The position numbers and the translations under genes are program-made. The notes below the pieces were generated by a model. That model did not search any database and was not told the DNA's origin. It was given only the letters and a program-made list of their open reading frames with translations. Positions 40,743-48,743 of a stretch of 61,037 nucleotides of DNA are shown here, piece by piece. Origin of the DNA: an uncultured Bacteroidales bacterium (lineage in GTDB: Bacteria; Bacteroidota; Bacteroidia; Bacteroidales; UBA932); the NCBI GenBank assembly GCA_947588835.1, contig CANPZS010000008.1:1-61037 (forward strand), written 5' to 3'. Position 1 is the stretch's first letter; the number at the start of each line of letters is the position of its first letter.

Positions 40743-42614
40743 ATGATTATGGGAAAAATCTCTGTTTTGACGATCTGCCATGCCGTGACGGCGGCGCTTT
40801 TGCTCTCCGTGCCGGCCGTCGCCTCCGGTTCCGTCCCGCATGCCGATACGGTACGCGTCTCCGAGTTCGGCGTCCGTCCCTATTCTTATGAAAATTGTGT
40901 CGACGGGCTGAAACAGGCGCTCCGGGCCTGCAGGGACAGGGGAGTTTCCGTGCTCCTTTTCGACGGCGGCCGCTATGACATATGGCCCGAAGGCGCCGAA
41001 CGCAGGGAATGGTTCATCACCAATTCCTCCACGGAGGAAGAATGCCCGTCCAAAGTCAAGACCGTGGGGCTGCTGATTGAAGACATGCAAGGCCTGACCG
41101 TGGAAGGGCGCGGCGCGGAATTAGTGTTTCACGGCAAGATGATAACCGTGGCCGTATCGCATTGCCGCGACATCGTACTGCGCGGCCTCGCCATCGATTT
41201 CGAGCGTCCCGGCATGTCGGAAATGACATACGTCTCATCCGGCGCCGAGGGGACGGTCGTGGACTTCCATCCGGATTCAAGATACGGAATAGATACTTCG
41301 GGACGCATCAGCCTTATAGGGGAAGGCTGGAAGGCGGAGCATTTCCATTGCATAGAATATGATCCGGACACGAAAAGATCGTTTTACAGCGGAGGATGGG
41401 ACGTGCTGCGGTCATCATATGCCGAGGAACTTTCGCGCGGCAAAGTGCTTTTCCGCACTCCGTCGAATTTCTCGCCCAAGCCGGGCAATACTCTTTCCGT
41501 ACGCGACATCATACGGGACCACATAGGCCTTTTCATCCATGAAAGCGCCGGGGTGCGGATAGAAGATGTGAAAATATATTATATGCAGGGGCCTGGGATA
41601 GTCAGCCAGTTTTCGGACGACCTGACGATGAGCCGGGTGGACTGCAGCCCGCGGAAAGGCGGCGGACGTCTTATCGCCTCGTCGGCCGATTTCATGCATT
41701 TTTCCGGATGCGGCGGCAGGATAGGCATTTTCGACTGCAATTTCGCCGGAGCCCATGACGATCCTATCAACATCCACGGCACCAATCTGCGGGTCGTGGA
41801 AAAACTTGCCCCCGACAGGCTACTCCTCCGTTTCATGCACGGCCAGAGCTACGGCTTCAAAGCCTTCTCCCCGGGCGACACGGTCGCTTTCATAAATGCC
41901 GAAACCATGCAGCGCATGTCGTATGCCGTCGTCAGGGAGACGGAGCGCGTGTCGGACAGGCTCGTGGAGCTCTCATTCGACAGGGCCGTTCCGGACGGCG
42001 TATCGGTCGGGCTGGACTGCGTCGAGAACATTACTTGCACCCCGGAGGTCGAGATACGGCGATGCAGGTTCACGAGGACCAACACCCGCGGCACCCTTGT
42101 CACTACGCCGCGCAAAGTGGTGATAGCGGACAACGTGTATTGCAAGACGGGCATGAGCGCCATTCTGATAGAGGCCGACGTCAAGGACTGGTATGAATCC
42201 GGGCCCGTGTGCGACGTGCTCATAGAAAACAACCTTTTCATAGACTGCGCGTGGCTGGGAGGCCCGGAAAAGGCCGTGATAGCGCTGCATCCGTCAAATG
42301 CCGTGGCGGACGCCGGCAGGCCCGTGCACCGCAACGTACGCATAGTCGGCAATTCGTTCATCACATGCGGCAACCCCGTTCTCTATGCCAAGAGTACGGC
42401 CGGCCTCCGCTTTACGGGCAATTCGGTGGCGGTCGGCCCTGCGGACGGGAGCATTGAATGTGACTGCTGCTCCGCAGGCGCGGAGGAACGGTCCGCCGGC
42501 GGCGCGGCGGCCGAACTTCCGGCGTCGTACATTATCCTCGAAGGATGCGCTGATCCTGTGATCGAGGGCAATTCCATGACGGAATTTTCTGTGAAAAGCC
42601 GTCCGAATGATTAA
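40743..42614 (+). CDS. Glycoside hydrolase family 110 alpha-1,3-galactosidase
   Basis: A secreted exo-enzyme that removes terminal alpha-1,3-linked galactose; GH110 enzymes of Bacteroides act on blood-group B or linear alpha-gal glycans. The 623-residue protein has a signal peptide (A-V-A-S-G near residue 28) and a right-handed beta-helix-type repeat pattern. The diagnostic segment is G-A-H-D-D-P-I-N-I-H-G-T near residue 340, with many parallel-coil motifs such as I-E-N-N-x-F-I-D-C. It begins 5 nt after the priA stop, with no SusC/SusD genes near. Subfamily (B-antigen-specific or general) is undetermined. Confidence 0.85.
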   Translation: MIMGKISVLTICHAVTAALLLSVPAVASGSVPHADTVRVSEFGVRPYSYENCVDGLKQALRACRDRGVSVLLFDGGRYDIWPEGAERREWFITNSSTEEECPSKVKTVGLLIEDMQGLTVEGRGAELVFHGKMITVAVSHCRDIVLRGLAIDFERPGMSEMTYVSSGAEGTVVDFHPDSRYGIDTSGRISLIGEGWKAEHFHCIEYDPDTKRSFYSGGWDVLRSSYAEELSRGKVLFRTPSNFSPKPGNTLSVRDIIRDHIGLFIHESAGVRIEDVKIYYMQGPGIVSQFSDDLTMSRVDCSPRKGGGRLIASSADFMHFSGCGGRIGIFDCNFAGAHDDPINIHGTNLRVVEKLAPDRLLLRFMHGQSYGFKAFSPGDTVAFINAETMQRMSYAVVRETERVSDRLVELSFDRAVPDGVSVGLDCVENITCTPEVEIRRCRFTRTNTRGTLVTTPRKVVIADNVYCKTGMSAILIEADVKDWYESGPVCDVLIENNLFIDCAWLGGPEKAVIALHPSNAVADAGRPVHRNVRIVGNSFITCGNPVLYAKSTAGLRFTGNSVAVGPADGSIECDCCSAGAEERSAGGAAAELPASYIILEGCADPVIEGNSMTEFSVKSRPND

Positions 42615-42619
42615 ATTTG
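42612..42619 (+). promoter_or_regulatory. -7 element upstream of rmuC
   Basis: TAAATTTG fits TAnnTTTG; a start near 42626 leaves about 12 nt to the ATG at 42638, and overlaps the stop of the GH110 gene. It supports the ATG at 42638 over the in-frame codon at 42617, which lies inside the promoter. Confidence 0.5.
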
Positions 42620-42637
42620 CCGCATTACCGATTTGAT

Positions 42638-43873
42638 ATGGAAATTTTGCTGTCATTCATAGGCGGTGCCGCAGTGGCTGCCGCGGTCGCATTTTTCATG
42701 GCGAAAGGGGCCTTGAAGACCAAGGACGAACGCATTGCCGAACTGCGGGAGGAACTCTGCCGCGGCAGGCAGGAGCAGGAGTCGATGCGCAGGGACGCGG
42801 TGAATGCGCTGCAGTCGAAATTCGACGAAACCATCTCGAGGGTGCAGGCCCAGATGAGGAACGAGACCGAAACCATGCTCAAAGACAGGCAGAAAGAGTT
42901 TTCCGAAACGAGCGCGAACAGTCTCGGACAGATTCTGGAGCCTCTGAAAAACAACATAAAGGATCTTCGCGAAGCGATGAACATCGGCCGGCAGGAACAG
43001 GTCTCATTCAAGGAGACGATGAAAAGCCATATCGACAGCCTGATCACGCAGAGCAATGCCGCCAGGACGAGCGCCGACAATCTCGCCGAGGCCCTGAGGC
43101 GCGGCGGCAAGATCCAGGGCGATTGGGGCGAGACCGTCCTCGAAGAACTTCTTTCCTCCCAGGGACTGACTCCCGGGGTGCATTTCGACATACAGCCCAC
43201 CATGACGGACGCGTCCGGACGGCCCGTCATCGGCGAGGAAGGATCGCGGCTCCGTCCGGATGTGATACTGCATCTTGACGAGAGGCGCGAAGTCATCATT
43301 GACTCCAAGGTGTCCGTCAGCGCATACGTGGACTACGTCAACGCGGACAACGATGCGGACCGCGGAACATTCCTCAAGGCCCATATCGCAAGCATTCACA
43401 AACATATAGACGAACTTTCCAAAAAGGATTATTCGCGGTATGTGAAGTATCCCAAGATATCCGTGGGCTATGTCATAATGTTCATTCCGAATGCCGGAGC
43501 ATTCTGGACCGCCATGAACGCCGAGCCGGACCTGTGGCGCAAGGCCGCCGAAAAAAATGTCTATCTGGCAGATGAGCAAAGCCTTTACGGAGCCTTGAAA
43601 ATAGTGAACATGACGTGGACGGGCCTGGCCCAGGTGCAGAATCACGAGAAAGTATACGGACTCGCCTCCGAAATGATAGACCGCGTAGGGCAGTTCATGA
43701 AACATTTCGAGGCCGTGGGCGCCGCTTTGGACAGGGCGAAGGAATCGTACGAAAAGGGGCTGAACAAATTGTCCCCGCAGGGACAGAGCATATTGAACAC
43801 TGCCGGCAAGCTGATCCGGCTCGGGGCGAAGGACAGTGCCAGGAACTCCGTCAAGCCCATGCTCGATGAGTGA
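42638..43873 (+). CDS. rmuC: DNA recombination protein RmuC
   Basis: RmuC-family proteins limit DNA inversions at short inverted repeats; the fold is a PD-(D/E)XK-like nuclease. The 411-residue protein has one N-terminal transmembrane helix (residues about 3-22), a long coiled coil (about 30-150), then the conserved core G-D-W-G-E-T-V-L-E-E-L-L with R-P-D-V-I-L-H-L-D-E-R-R-E-V-I-I-D-S-K-V-S. The nuclease-like D...xxK residues are retained in this last segment. The start is set by the -7 element. Confidence 0.93.
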   Translation: MEILLSFIGGAAVAAAVAFFMAKGALKTKDERIAELREELCRGRQEQESMRRDAVNALQSKFDETISRVQAQMRNETETMLKDRQKEFSETSANSLGQILEPLKNNIKDLREAMNIGRQEQVSFKETMKSHIDSLITQSNAARTSADNLAEALRRGGKIQGDWGETVLEELLSSQGLTPGVHFDIQPTMTDASGRPVIGEEGSRLRPDVILHLDERREVIIDSKVSVSAYVDYVNADNDADRGTFLKAHIASIHKHIDELSKKDYSRYVKYPKISVGYVIMFIPNAGAFWTAMNAEPDLWRKAAEKNVYLADEQSLYGALKIVNMTWTGLAQVQNHEKVYGLASEMIDRVGQFMKHFEAVGAALDRAKESYEKGLNKLSPQGQSILNTAGKLIRLGAKDSARNSVKPMLDE

Positions 43874-43894
43874 CGCATAAGAAAAGAAAGCGGC

Positions 43895-43922
43895 AACAAT
43901 TCAATTTTATTTTAGAATTGTT
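43895..43922. promoter_or_regulatory. Inverted repeat between rmuC and the rubrerythrin gene
   Basis: Eight-base arms AACAATTC (43895-43902) and GAATTGTT (43915-43922) are perfect complements around a 12-nt A/T loop. There is no T tract, so it could be an operator close to the rubrerythrin promoter or a weak 3' end for rmuC. Confidence 0.45.
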
Positions 43923-43933
43923 CAAAATATTGC

Positions 43934-43941
43934 TATATTTA
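43934..43941 (+). promoter_or_regulatory. -7 element of the rubrerythrin gene
   Basis: TATATTTA matches seven of the eight positions in TAnnTTTG and lies 22 nt before the ATG, directly after the inverted repeat at 43895-43922. The arrangement suggests a regulated promoter. Confidence 0.4.
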
Positions 43942-43963
43942 CCGAAACCAATTTTGAAACATT

Positions 43964-44506
43964 ATGAAAGAATTGAAAGGATCAAAGACCGAGGCCAATC
44001 TTAAAGCCGCGTTCGCAGGTGAATCACAGGCCCATACCAAGTATCAGTATTATGCTTCCAAGGCCAGGAAGGACGGGTATGTCCAAATCGGCGACCTGTT
44101 CGAGGTCACTGCCAAGAACGAGAAGGAGCACGCCAAGATATGGTTCAAGCTGCTGCATGATGGCGATGTGCCTGCCACTGAAGTGAATCTGGAAGATGCC
44201 GCCTGCGGCGAGAACTACGAGTGGACCGACATGTATGCCGGGTTCGCCGCCACTGCGAGGGAGGAAGGCTTCACCGAGATCGCAACCCTGTTCGAGAAGG
44301 TGGCCGCCATCGAGAAGACCCATGAGGAACGCTATCGCAAACTGCTCGGAAACGTGAAGGAAGGCATAGTGTTCTCACGCGACGAGGACATGATCTGGGA
44401 ATGCTCCAACTGCGGACATATCGTCGTAGGCAAGAAGGCTCCCGAGCTCTGCCCGGTATGCAAGCATCCCAAGAGCTATTTCAAAATTTCCGAAAGGAAC
44501 TATTAG
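43964..44506 (+). CDS. rbr: Rubrerythrin
   Basis: Rubrerythrin reduces hydrogen peroxide in anaerobes. The 180-residue protein has a ferritin-like diiron domain with two E-x-x-H motifs (E-K-E-H and E-K-T-H), paired with E-S-Q and E-E-G glutamates. A C-terminal rubredoxin-like domain has two CxxC pairs (C-S-N-C near residue 146 and C-P-V-C). It stands alone between two hairpins, with an intrinsic terminator right after the stop, as expected of a strongly expressed stress gene in an anaerobe. Confidence 0.95.
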   Translation: MKELKGSKTEANLKAAFAGESQAHTKYQYYASKARKDGYVQIGDLFEVTAKNEKEHAKIWFKLLHDGDVPATEVNLEDAACGENYEWTDMYAGFAATAREEGFTEIATLFEKVAAIEKTHEERYRKLLGNVKEGIVFSRDEDMIWECSNCGHIVVGKKAPELCPVCKHPKSYFKISERNY

Positions 44507-44518
44507 TAGAATGTAAAA

Positions 44519-44551
44519 AAAGAGGATTCGGCCCTGCGGCCGGTCCTCTTT
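44519..44551 (+). terminator. Intrinsic terminator of the rubrerythrin gene
   Basis: Outer stem AAAGAGGA (44519-44526) with TCCTCTTT (44544-44551) and inner stem CGGCC (44529-44533) with GGCCG (44538-44542) around a CTGC loop, ending in a T run. It begins 12 nt after the stop codon. Confidence 0.88.
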
Positions 44552-44596
44552 TCACTTGACGGCGCACAAGCCATAGATACGAAGGACTGCATAGAA

Positions 44597-44992
44597 ATGC
44601 TGCGGAGGCACGGTGTCCGGGAGACGGCCAACAGGCTCATAGTTCTGAAGGCCCTGGCTTCCGAGAAAATGCCCGTGTCGCTGACCGAACTTGAATCCAG
44701 CATAGACAGCATAGACAAGTCAGGCATATTCAGGACTTTGTCCATATTCCGGGAGCACCATTTGGTCCATGTCCTCGAAGACGGCGACGGGGTACGCTAC
44801 GAACTTTGTCTCGGAGGCGACGGAGAGGAAGACGACGACGTGCACGTGCATTTCCATTGCGAAAAATGCCACAGGACCTCCTGTCTGGATGGCATACCTG
44901 TGCCGGGCGTGAAAATCCCGGACGGGTACGAGCGCCGGTCGGCGAATTATCTGATCAAGGGGATCTGTCCGGAGTGCGCCGGCAAATCATGA
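44597..44992 (+). CDS. Fur-family metal-responsive repressor
   Basis: This 131-residue regulator has an N-terminal winged helix (T-A-N-R-L-I-V-L-K-A-L followed by a recognition helix around S-G-I-F-R-T-L) and a C-terminal domain with H-V-H-F-H-C-E-K-C near the metal site and a second C-P-E-C pair, the structural zinc cysteines. This is the Fur/Zur/PerR layout. Which metal it senses is not clear. The next gene, convergent, is a Zn/Cd P-type ATPase with a dyad in its promoter. No promoter element is seen between the terminator and the ATG. Confidence 0.85.
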   Translation: MLRRHGVRETANRLIVLKALASEKMPVSLTELESSIDSIDKSGIFRTLSIFREHHLVHVLEDGDGVRYELCLGGDGEEDDDVHVHFHCEKCHRTSCLDGIPVPGVKIPDGYERRSANYLIKGICPECAGKS

Positions 44993-45026
44993 CCTCCGTT
45001 ATGCGCTCATGACCTCCGTTATGCGC
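44987..45026. repeat. Perfect 20-bp tandem duplication at the convergent junction
   Basis: The 20-base unit beginning TCATGACCTCC is present twice in tandem, 44987-45006 and 45007-45026, with no difference. It includes the stop of the Fur-family gene in the first copy and the stop of the minus-strand ATPase gene in the second. The two genes would otherwise end against each other. Confidence 0.9.
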
Positions 45027-46905
45027 GCAGCGTCCGCATTGAGTTGAGCACTGCGAGCACCGTCACGCCCACATCCGCGAACACGGCCATCCACATTGTC
45101 GCGAGCCCGGCTCCCGCCAATGCCAGCACCGCGAATTTCACCGCGATGGCAAACAGCGTGTTCTGCCTTGCAATGGACACCGTGCGGCGGGCTATCTTAA
45201 TGGTCTCCGCTATTTTGGGCAGGCGGTCGTCCATCAGCACTATGTCTGCGGCCTCTATCGCCGCATCCGAGCCGAGGCCGCCCATGGCGATGCCTATGTC
45301 GGCCCTCGCAAGCACTGGGGCGTCGTTTATGCCGTCCCCCACGAATATGAGCGAAGTGCCGGCCTTTTTCTCTCCGAGAAGACGTTCCACTTCGTTTACC
45401 TTGCCTTCCGGCAGCAGCCCTGCGCGGTATTCGTCTATGCCTACGGCCTCCGCGACCTCCTTCGCCACCGGCTCATGGTCGCCGGTAAGCATCACCGTCC
45501 TGCCGACTCCGAGTTTCTTCAGCGCCGCTATCGCGCCGGCCGCTTCGGCCTTCACGCGGTCCGAAATGACTATATGGCCGGCATATACCCCGTCGATCGC
45601 GACATGTATTATGGTGCCGGACTTTTCGCACGGAATCCATTTCACTCCTATGCCGTCCATCATCTTTTCATTGCCGACGCTGACGGTGCTGCCGTTCACT
45701 TCGGCCGTTATGCCCTGGCCGGCCGTCTCCCGTACATTTTCTATCATGCAGTCATCGGCCTCGTCGGGATAGGTCTTCCTGAGCGACAAGGCTATGGGAT
45801 GTGTGGAATGCCGCTCCACATGCGCCGCCAGGTGCAGCAGCTCCCGTTTGTCTATGAGTTCCGGATGCACGGCGCTCACTTCGAACACGCCTTCGGTAAT
45901 CGTGCCCGTCTTGTCGAAAACGGCCGTGCCGGTGCGTGAAATGGCTTCGAGGCAATTGCCGCCTTTGACCAGGATGCCTTTGCGCGAGGCTCCGCCGATG
46001 CCTCCGAAGAATGCCAGCGGGACCGATATGACGAGTGCGCAGGGGCATGAAACTATCAGAAACGTAAGAGCCCTGTAAAGCCATCCGGGGAACGACGCTC
46101 CGAAGTTCCCGGACAGCAGGGGCGGAATGAAGGCGATGAGTACCGCCGCGGCCGTCACCACGGGGGTGTATATCTTGGCGAAGCGGGTGATGAACTTTTC
46201 GTTGCGCGATTTGTTTTCGGAAGCGTTCTCCACCATGTCGAGTATCCTTGAGGCCGTGGATTCCCCGAAATTTTTCGTCACCCTTACCCGCAGCAGTCCC
46301 TGCAGGTTGATGCATCCGGAGAATATCTCGTCTCCGGCGCCGATTTCGCGCGGCACGCTTTCGCCGGTAAGGGCCACTGTATCGACCGACGATGCGCCTT
46401 CTATGACCTTGCCGTCGAGCGGCACTTTTTCGCCGGGACGGATCACTATCGTGTCGCCGGGATTCACGTCGCCGGGATGTACGATGCGGATTTCCCCGTC
46501 CTCCCGTTCCAGATTGGCGGTGTCGGGACGTATGTCCATGAGGCCGGCTATGGATTTGCGACTTTTTCCTTCGGCGATTTCTTCAAAAAGTTCTCCTGCG
46601 CAAAAGAACAGCATCACCGCCACGGCTTCGAAAAACTGCGGCTCTCCGCCGGGAAGGAACCCGATCGCCATGGCTCCTATCGTGGCTATGCTCATCAGGA
46701 AGTCTTCTTCGAGAGCCTTCCCCTCGGCAAGGTCTTCGACGGCCTCCTTCAATGTGCCGTATCCTGCGATGAGGTAGGGCACGAGATACACTGCCAGCAG
46801 CTGCCATGTGCTGAGCGAAGCGGTTTTTTCCATAATCACGGCTATGGCGAGCGTCGCCGCCGATGCGATGATTTTTACGATGCTGTTTTTAATCTCTTTT
46901 TCCAT
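45019..46905 (-). CDS. Heavy-metal P-type ATPase (ZntA/CadA-like)
   Basis: This P1B-type pump exports Zn(II)/Cd(II)/Pb(II)-type ions. The 628-residue protein has about eight transmembrane helices, an actuator T-G-E-S, the metal-site C-P-C motif in V-S-C-P-C-A-L-V, the phosphorylated Asp in D-K-T-G-T-I-T, and G-D-G-I-N-D-A-P in the hinge. There is no N-terminal heavy-metal-binding (HMA) domain. The CPC motif fits ZntA-type as well as copper pumps, so metal specificity is inferred. The start at 46905 (M-E-K-E-I-K-N) fits the family. Confidence 0.9.
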   Translation of the reverse strand: MEKEIKNSIVKIIASAATLAIAVIMEKTASLSTWQLLAVYLVPYLIAGYGTLKEAVEDLAEGKALEEDFLMSIATIGAMAIGFLPGGEPQFFEAVAVMLFFCAGELFEEIAEGKSRKSIAGLMDIRPDTANLEREDGEIRIVHPGDVNPGDTIVIRPGEKVPLDGKVIEGASSVDTVALTGESVPREIGAGDEIFSGCINLQGLLRVRVTKNFGESTASRILDMVENASENKSRNEKFITRFAKIYTPVVTAAAVLIAFIPPLLSGNFGASFPGWLYRALTFLIVSCPCALVISVPLAFFGGIGGASRKGILVKGGNCLEAISRTGTAVFDKTGTITEGVFEVSAVHPELIDKRELLHLAAHVERHSTHPIALSLRKTYPDEADDCMIENVRETAGQGITAEVNGSTVSVGNEKMMDGIGVKWIPCEKSGTIIHVAIDGVYAGHIVISDRVKAEAAGAIAALKKLGVGRTVMLTGDHEPVAKEVAEAVGIDEYRAGLLPEGKVNEVERLLGEKKAGTSLIFVGDGINDAPVLARADIGIAMGGLGSDAAIEAADIVLMDDRLPKIAETIKIARRTVSIARQNTLFAIAVKFAVLALAGAGLATMWMAVFADVGVTVLAVLNSMRTLRA

Positions 46906-46928
46906 GTCCTGATTCTCTTTGCATGGCG

Positions 46929-46963
46929 CAAAGATACCGGAAGAACAATGCAACCGAGTTGCA
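46929..46963 (-). promoter_or_regulatory. ATPase promoter with a perfect dyad, candidate metal-repressor operator
   Basis: On the minus strand TATCTTTG (46936-46929) fits the -7 consensus. Upstream of it lies TGCAAC-CGA-GTTGCA (46949-46963), a perfect 6-bp inverted repeat with a 3-nt centre, in the region where the -33 element would be. No standard -33 TTG is spaced correctly. A repressor binding the dyad would block the promoter. A dyad of this size is compatible with a Fur-family dimer, and such a gene is next door. Confidence 0.6.
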
Positions 46964-46967
46964 AATT

Positions 46968-46998
46968 AAAAAAGACCGGCCTCCATAGGAAACCGGTC
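46968..46998 (-). terminator. Intrinsic terminator of the etf/acyl-CoA dehydrogenase operon
   Basis: Minus-strand stem GACCGG/CCGGTC (arms 46998-46993 and 46979-46974) around a 13-nt loop, followed by TTTTTT. It lies 21 nt after the acyl-CoA dehydrogenase stop. Confidence 0.85.
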
Positions 46999-47018
46999 CT
47001 GACATATTGCGCGGACGT

Positions 47019-48728
47019 TTATGCCTGTCTGTAGATTCCGAGCCTCGAAGGATCGAAGCTGTCGATGAAAGCGCAATGCGCCGCAACCTTGGATTCGCCG
47101 TATTTTATGAAAATCTCGGCCGATTTAAGGAATTTGTCGCATTTCTGCGCGTCGATGAGCAGCAGATAGCCTATGATCGTGTATCCTGCGGTCTCCACGA
47201 GGCGGCGGGCATGGAAATCGGTGTATTCCACATTGTCCGCGGCCATCACCTTGGCGGTGGCGGCCTCCAGCTTGTCCGTCATCTTCTTCAGGGCGTCGCG
47301 CAGGCATTCATGCTCGGGGGCTATTTCCGCCTTCTCGTACACGTCGCGTATGTACTTGGCATACTGTCCGGTAGTCACGCCTCTGATGGCGGCCACCACC
47401 TGAAGTTGCGAAGTGCCTTCGTAGATGTTGGTGATGCGGGCGTCCCTGACGTATCTCTGTATGGGATAGTCCTTCATGAAACCGGATCCGCCGTGTATCT
47501 GAAGCGCGTCGTAGGAAATCTCGTTGGCGTACTCGCTGGCGAACAGCTTCTGCATCGGAGTGTATATGTCCGCAAGCCTCTGATAATATTTCATTTCGTC
47601 GCGTTCCGCCTTGTCGAGCGCCCTTTCTTTCGAAAGGTGGTAATATGCTTTGTACATGTCCACGAAACGGGAGGTCTCATAGAGTATGGCGCGTATGCCG
47701 TGCAGCTTGGCTTCCATGTTGGCCAGCATCTCGTATACTGCGGGGAACTCTATGATGGGCTTTCCGAACTGCAGACGTTCCTGTGCATATTTGAGGCCCT
47801 GGCGATAGGCTGCTTCGGCTATGCCGACGGATTGTGCGCCTATGCCGAGACGTGCGGCGTTCATGAGGGCCATCACATATTTGATAAGGCCCATCTTGCG
47901 TTCGCCCACAAGCTCCGCGGGAGCATTCCTGAATACGAGCTCGCAAGTAGGGGAGCCCTTGATGCCGAGCTTGTTCTCGATGCGGCGGACTTTCACCGCG
48001 TCGCTCGCCCGGTCATATATGAACATCGAAAGGCCTCTGCCGTCGCTGGTGCCTTCCTCGGAACGTGCGAGCACGAGGGATATGTTGCCGTCGCCGTTGG
48101 TGATGAATCGCTTCACCCCGTTGAGGTACCATTTCCCGTCGGCCTCGTTGTAGGTGGCCTTCAGCTGCACCGCCTGCAGGTCGGAACCGGCGTCCGGCTC
48201 GGTGAGGGCCATCGCGCAGGTCTCTCCGGCGCACACGCGGGGGAGATATTTGGCTTTCTGCTCTTCACTGGCGAACTCGTTGATGGTCTCGGCGCAGTCC
48301 TGCAGTCCCCAGATGTTCTGGAGGCTGGCGTCGGCGCGCGCCACCACTTCGGCCGCCATTATGAAAGGCGTGATCGGGAAGTTCAGTCCGTTGTATTTCC
48401 TCGGCAGGGAAATGCCGTTGAGCCCGGCCTGGTTTATTATATCTATGTTCTGCTGAGTGCCGGACGCATACCTGACGTGTCCGTCGATGACTTCGGGTCC
48501 TTCGGCGTCCACGCCTTCGGCATTGGGATCCACTACGTCGCCGCTTATTTCTCCGACTATTTCCAGCACCCTGTCGTAATTGTCTACGGCATCTTCGAAG
48601 TTGCGCGGGGCGTTGTCATATTGCAAGGCTTCGGCATAGTCGCGCTCCTTGAGGGCGACTATCTTCTTCATCAGCGGGTGACCGAGCTGGAACTTTATAT
48701 CCTGATTGTCTGTATAAAAATTAGCCAT
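47019..48728 (-). CDS. Acyl-CoA dehydrogenase family protein
   Basis: This FAD enzyme oxidises an acyl-CoA and passes electrons to an ETF. The 569-residue protein has an N-terminal helical domain, the middle segment A-L-T-E-P-D-A-G-S-D near residue 170, and the C-terminal region with G-G-S-G-F-M-K-D-Y-P and Y-E-G-T-S, where the family's catalytic and FAD residues lie. It is longer than short-chain dehydrogenases (about 380), with a C-terminal extension as in the FadE-like or DUF-extended group. It lies behind etfB and etfA and ends in a terminator. The acyl-chain specificity is unknown. Confidence 0.9.
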   Translation of the reverse strand: MANFYTDNQDIKFQLGHPLMKKIVALKERDYAEALQYDNAPRNFEDAVDNYDRVLEIVGEISGDVVDPNAEGVDAEGPEVIDGHVRYASGTQQNIDIINQAGLNGISLPRKYNGLNFPITPFIMAAEVVARADASLQNIWGLQDCAETINEFASEEQKAKYLPRVCAGETCAMALTEPDAGSDLQAVQLKATYNEADGKWYLNGVKRFITNGDGNISLVLARSEEGTSDGRGLSMFIYDRASDAVKVRRIENKLGIKGSPTCELVFRNAPAELVGERKMGLIKYVMALMNAARLGIGAQSVGIAEAAYRQGLKYAQERLQFGKPIIEFPAVYEMLANMEAKLHGIRAILYETSRFVDMYKAYYHLSKERALDKAERDEMKYYQRLADIYTPMQKLFASEYANEISYDALQIHGGSGFMKDYPIQRYVRDARITNIYEGTSQLQVVAAIRGVTTGQYAKYIRDVYEKAEIAPEHECLRDALKKMTDKLEAATAKVMAADNVEYTDFHARRLVETAGYTIIGYLLLIDAQKCDKFLKSAEIFIKYGESKVAAHCAFIDSFDPSRLGIYRQA

Positions 48729-48743
48729 AGTCTCGAAATTTAA

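Noticed and set aside
47007..48743. 578-codon open frame on the plus strand
   Set aside because: It is the mirror of the acyl-CoA dehydrogenase gene, which has clear family motifs, a promoter upstream of the operon and a terminator.
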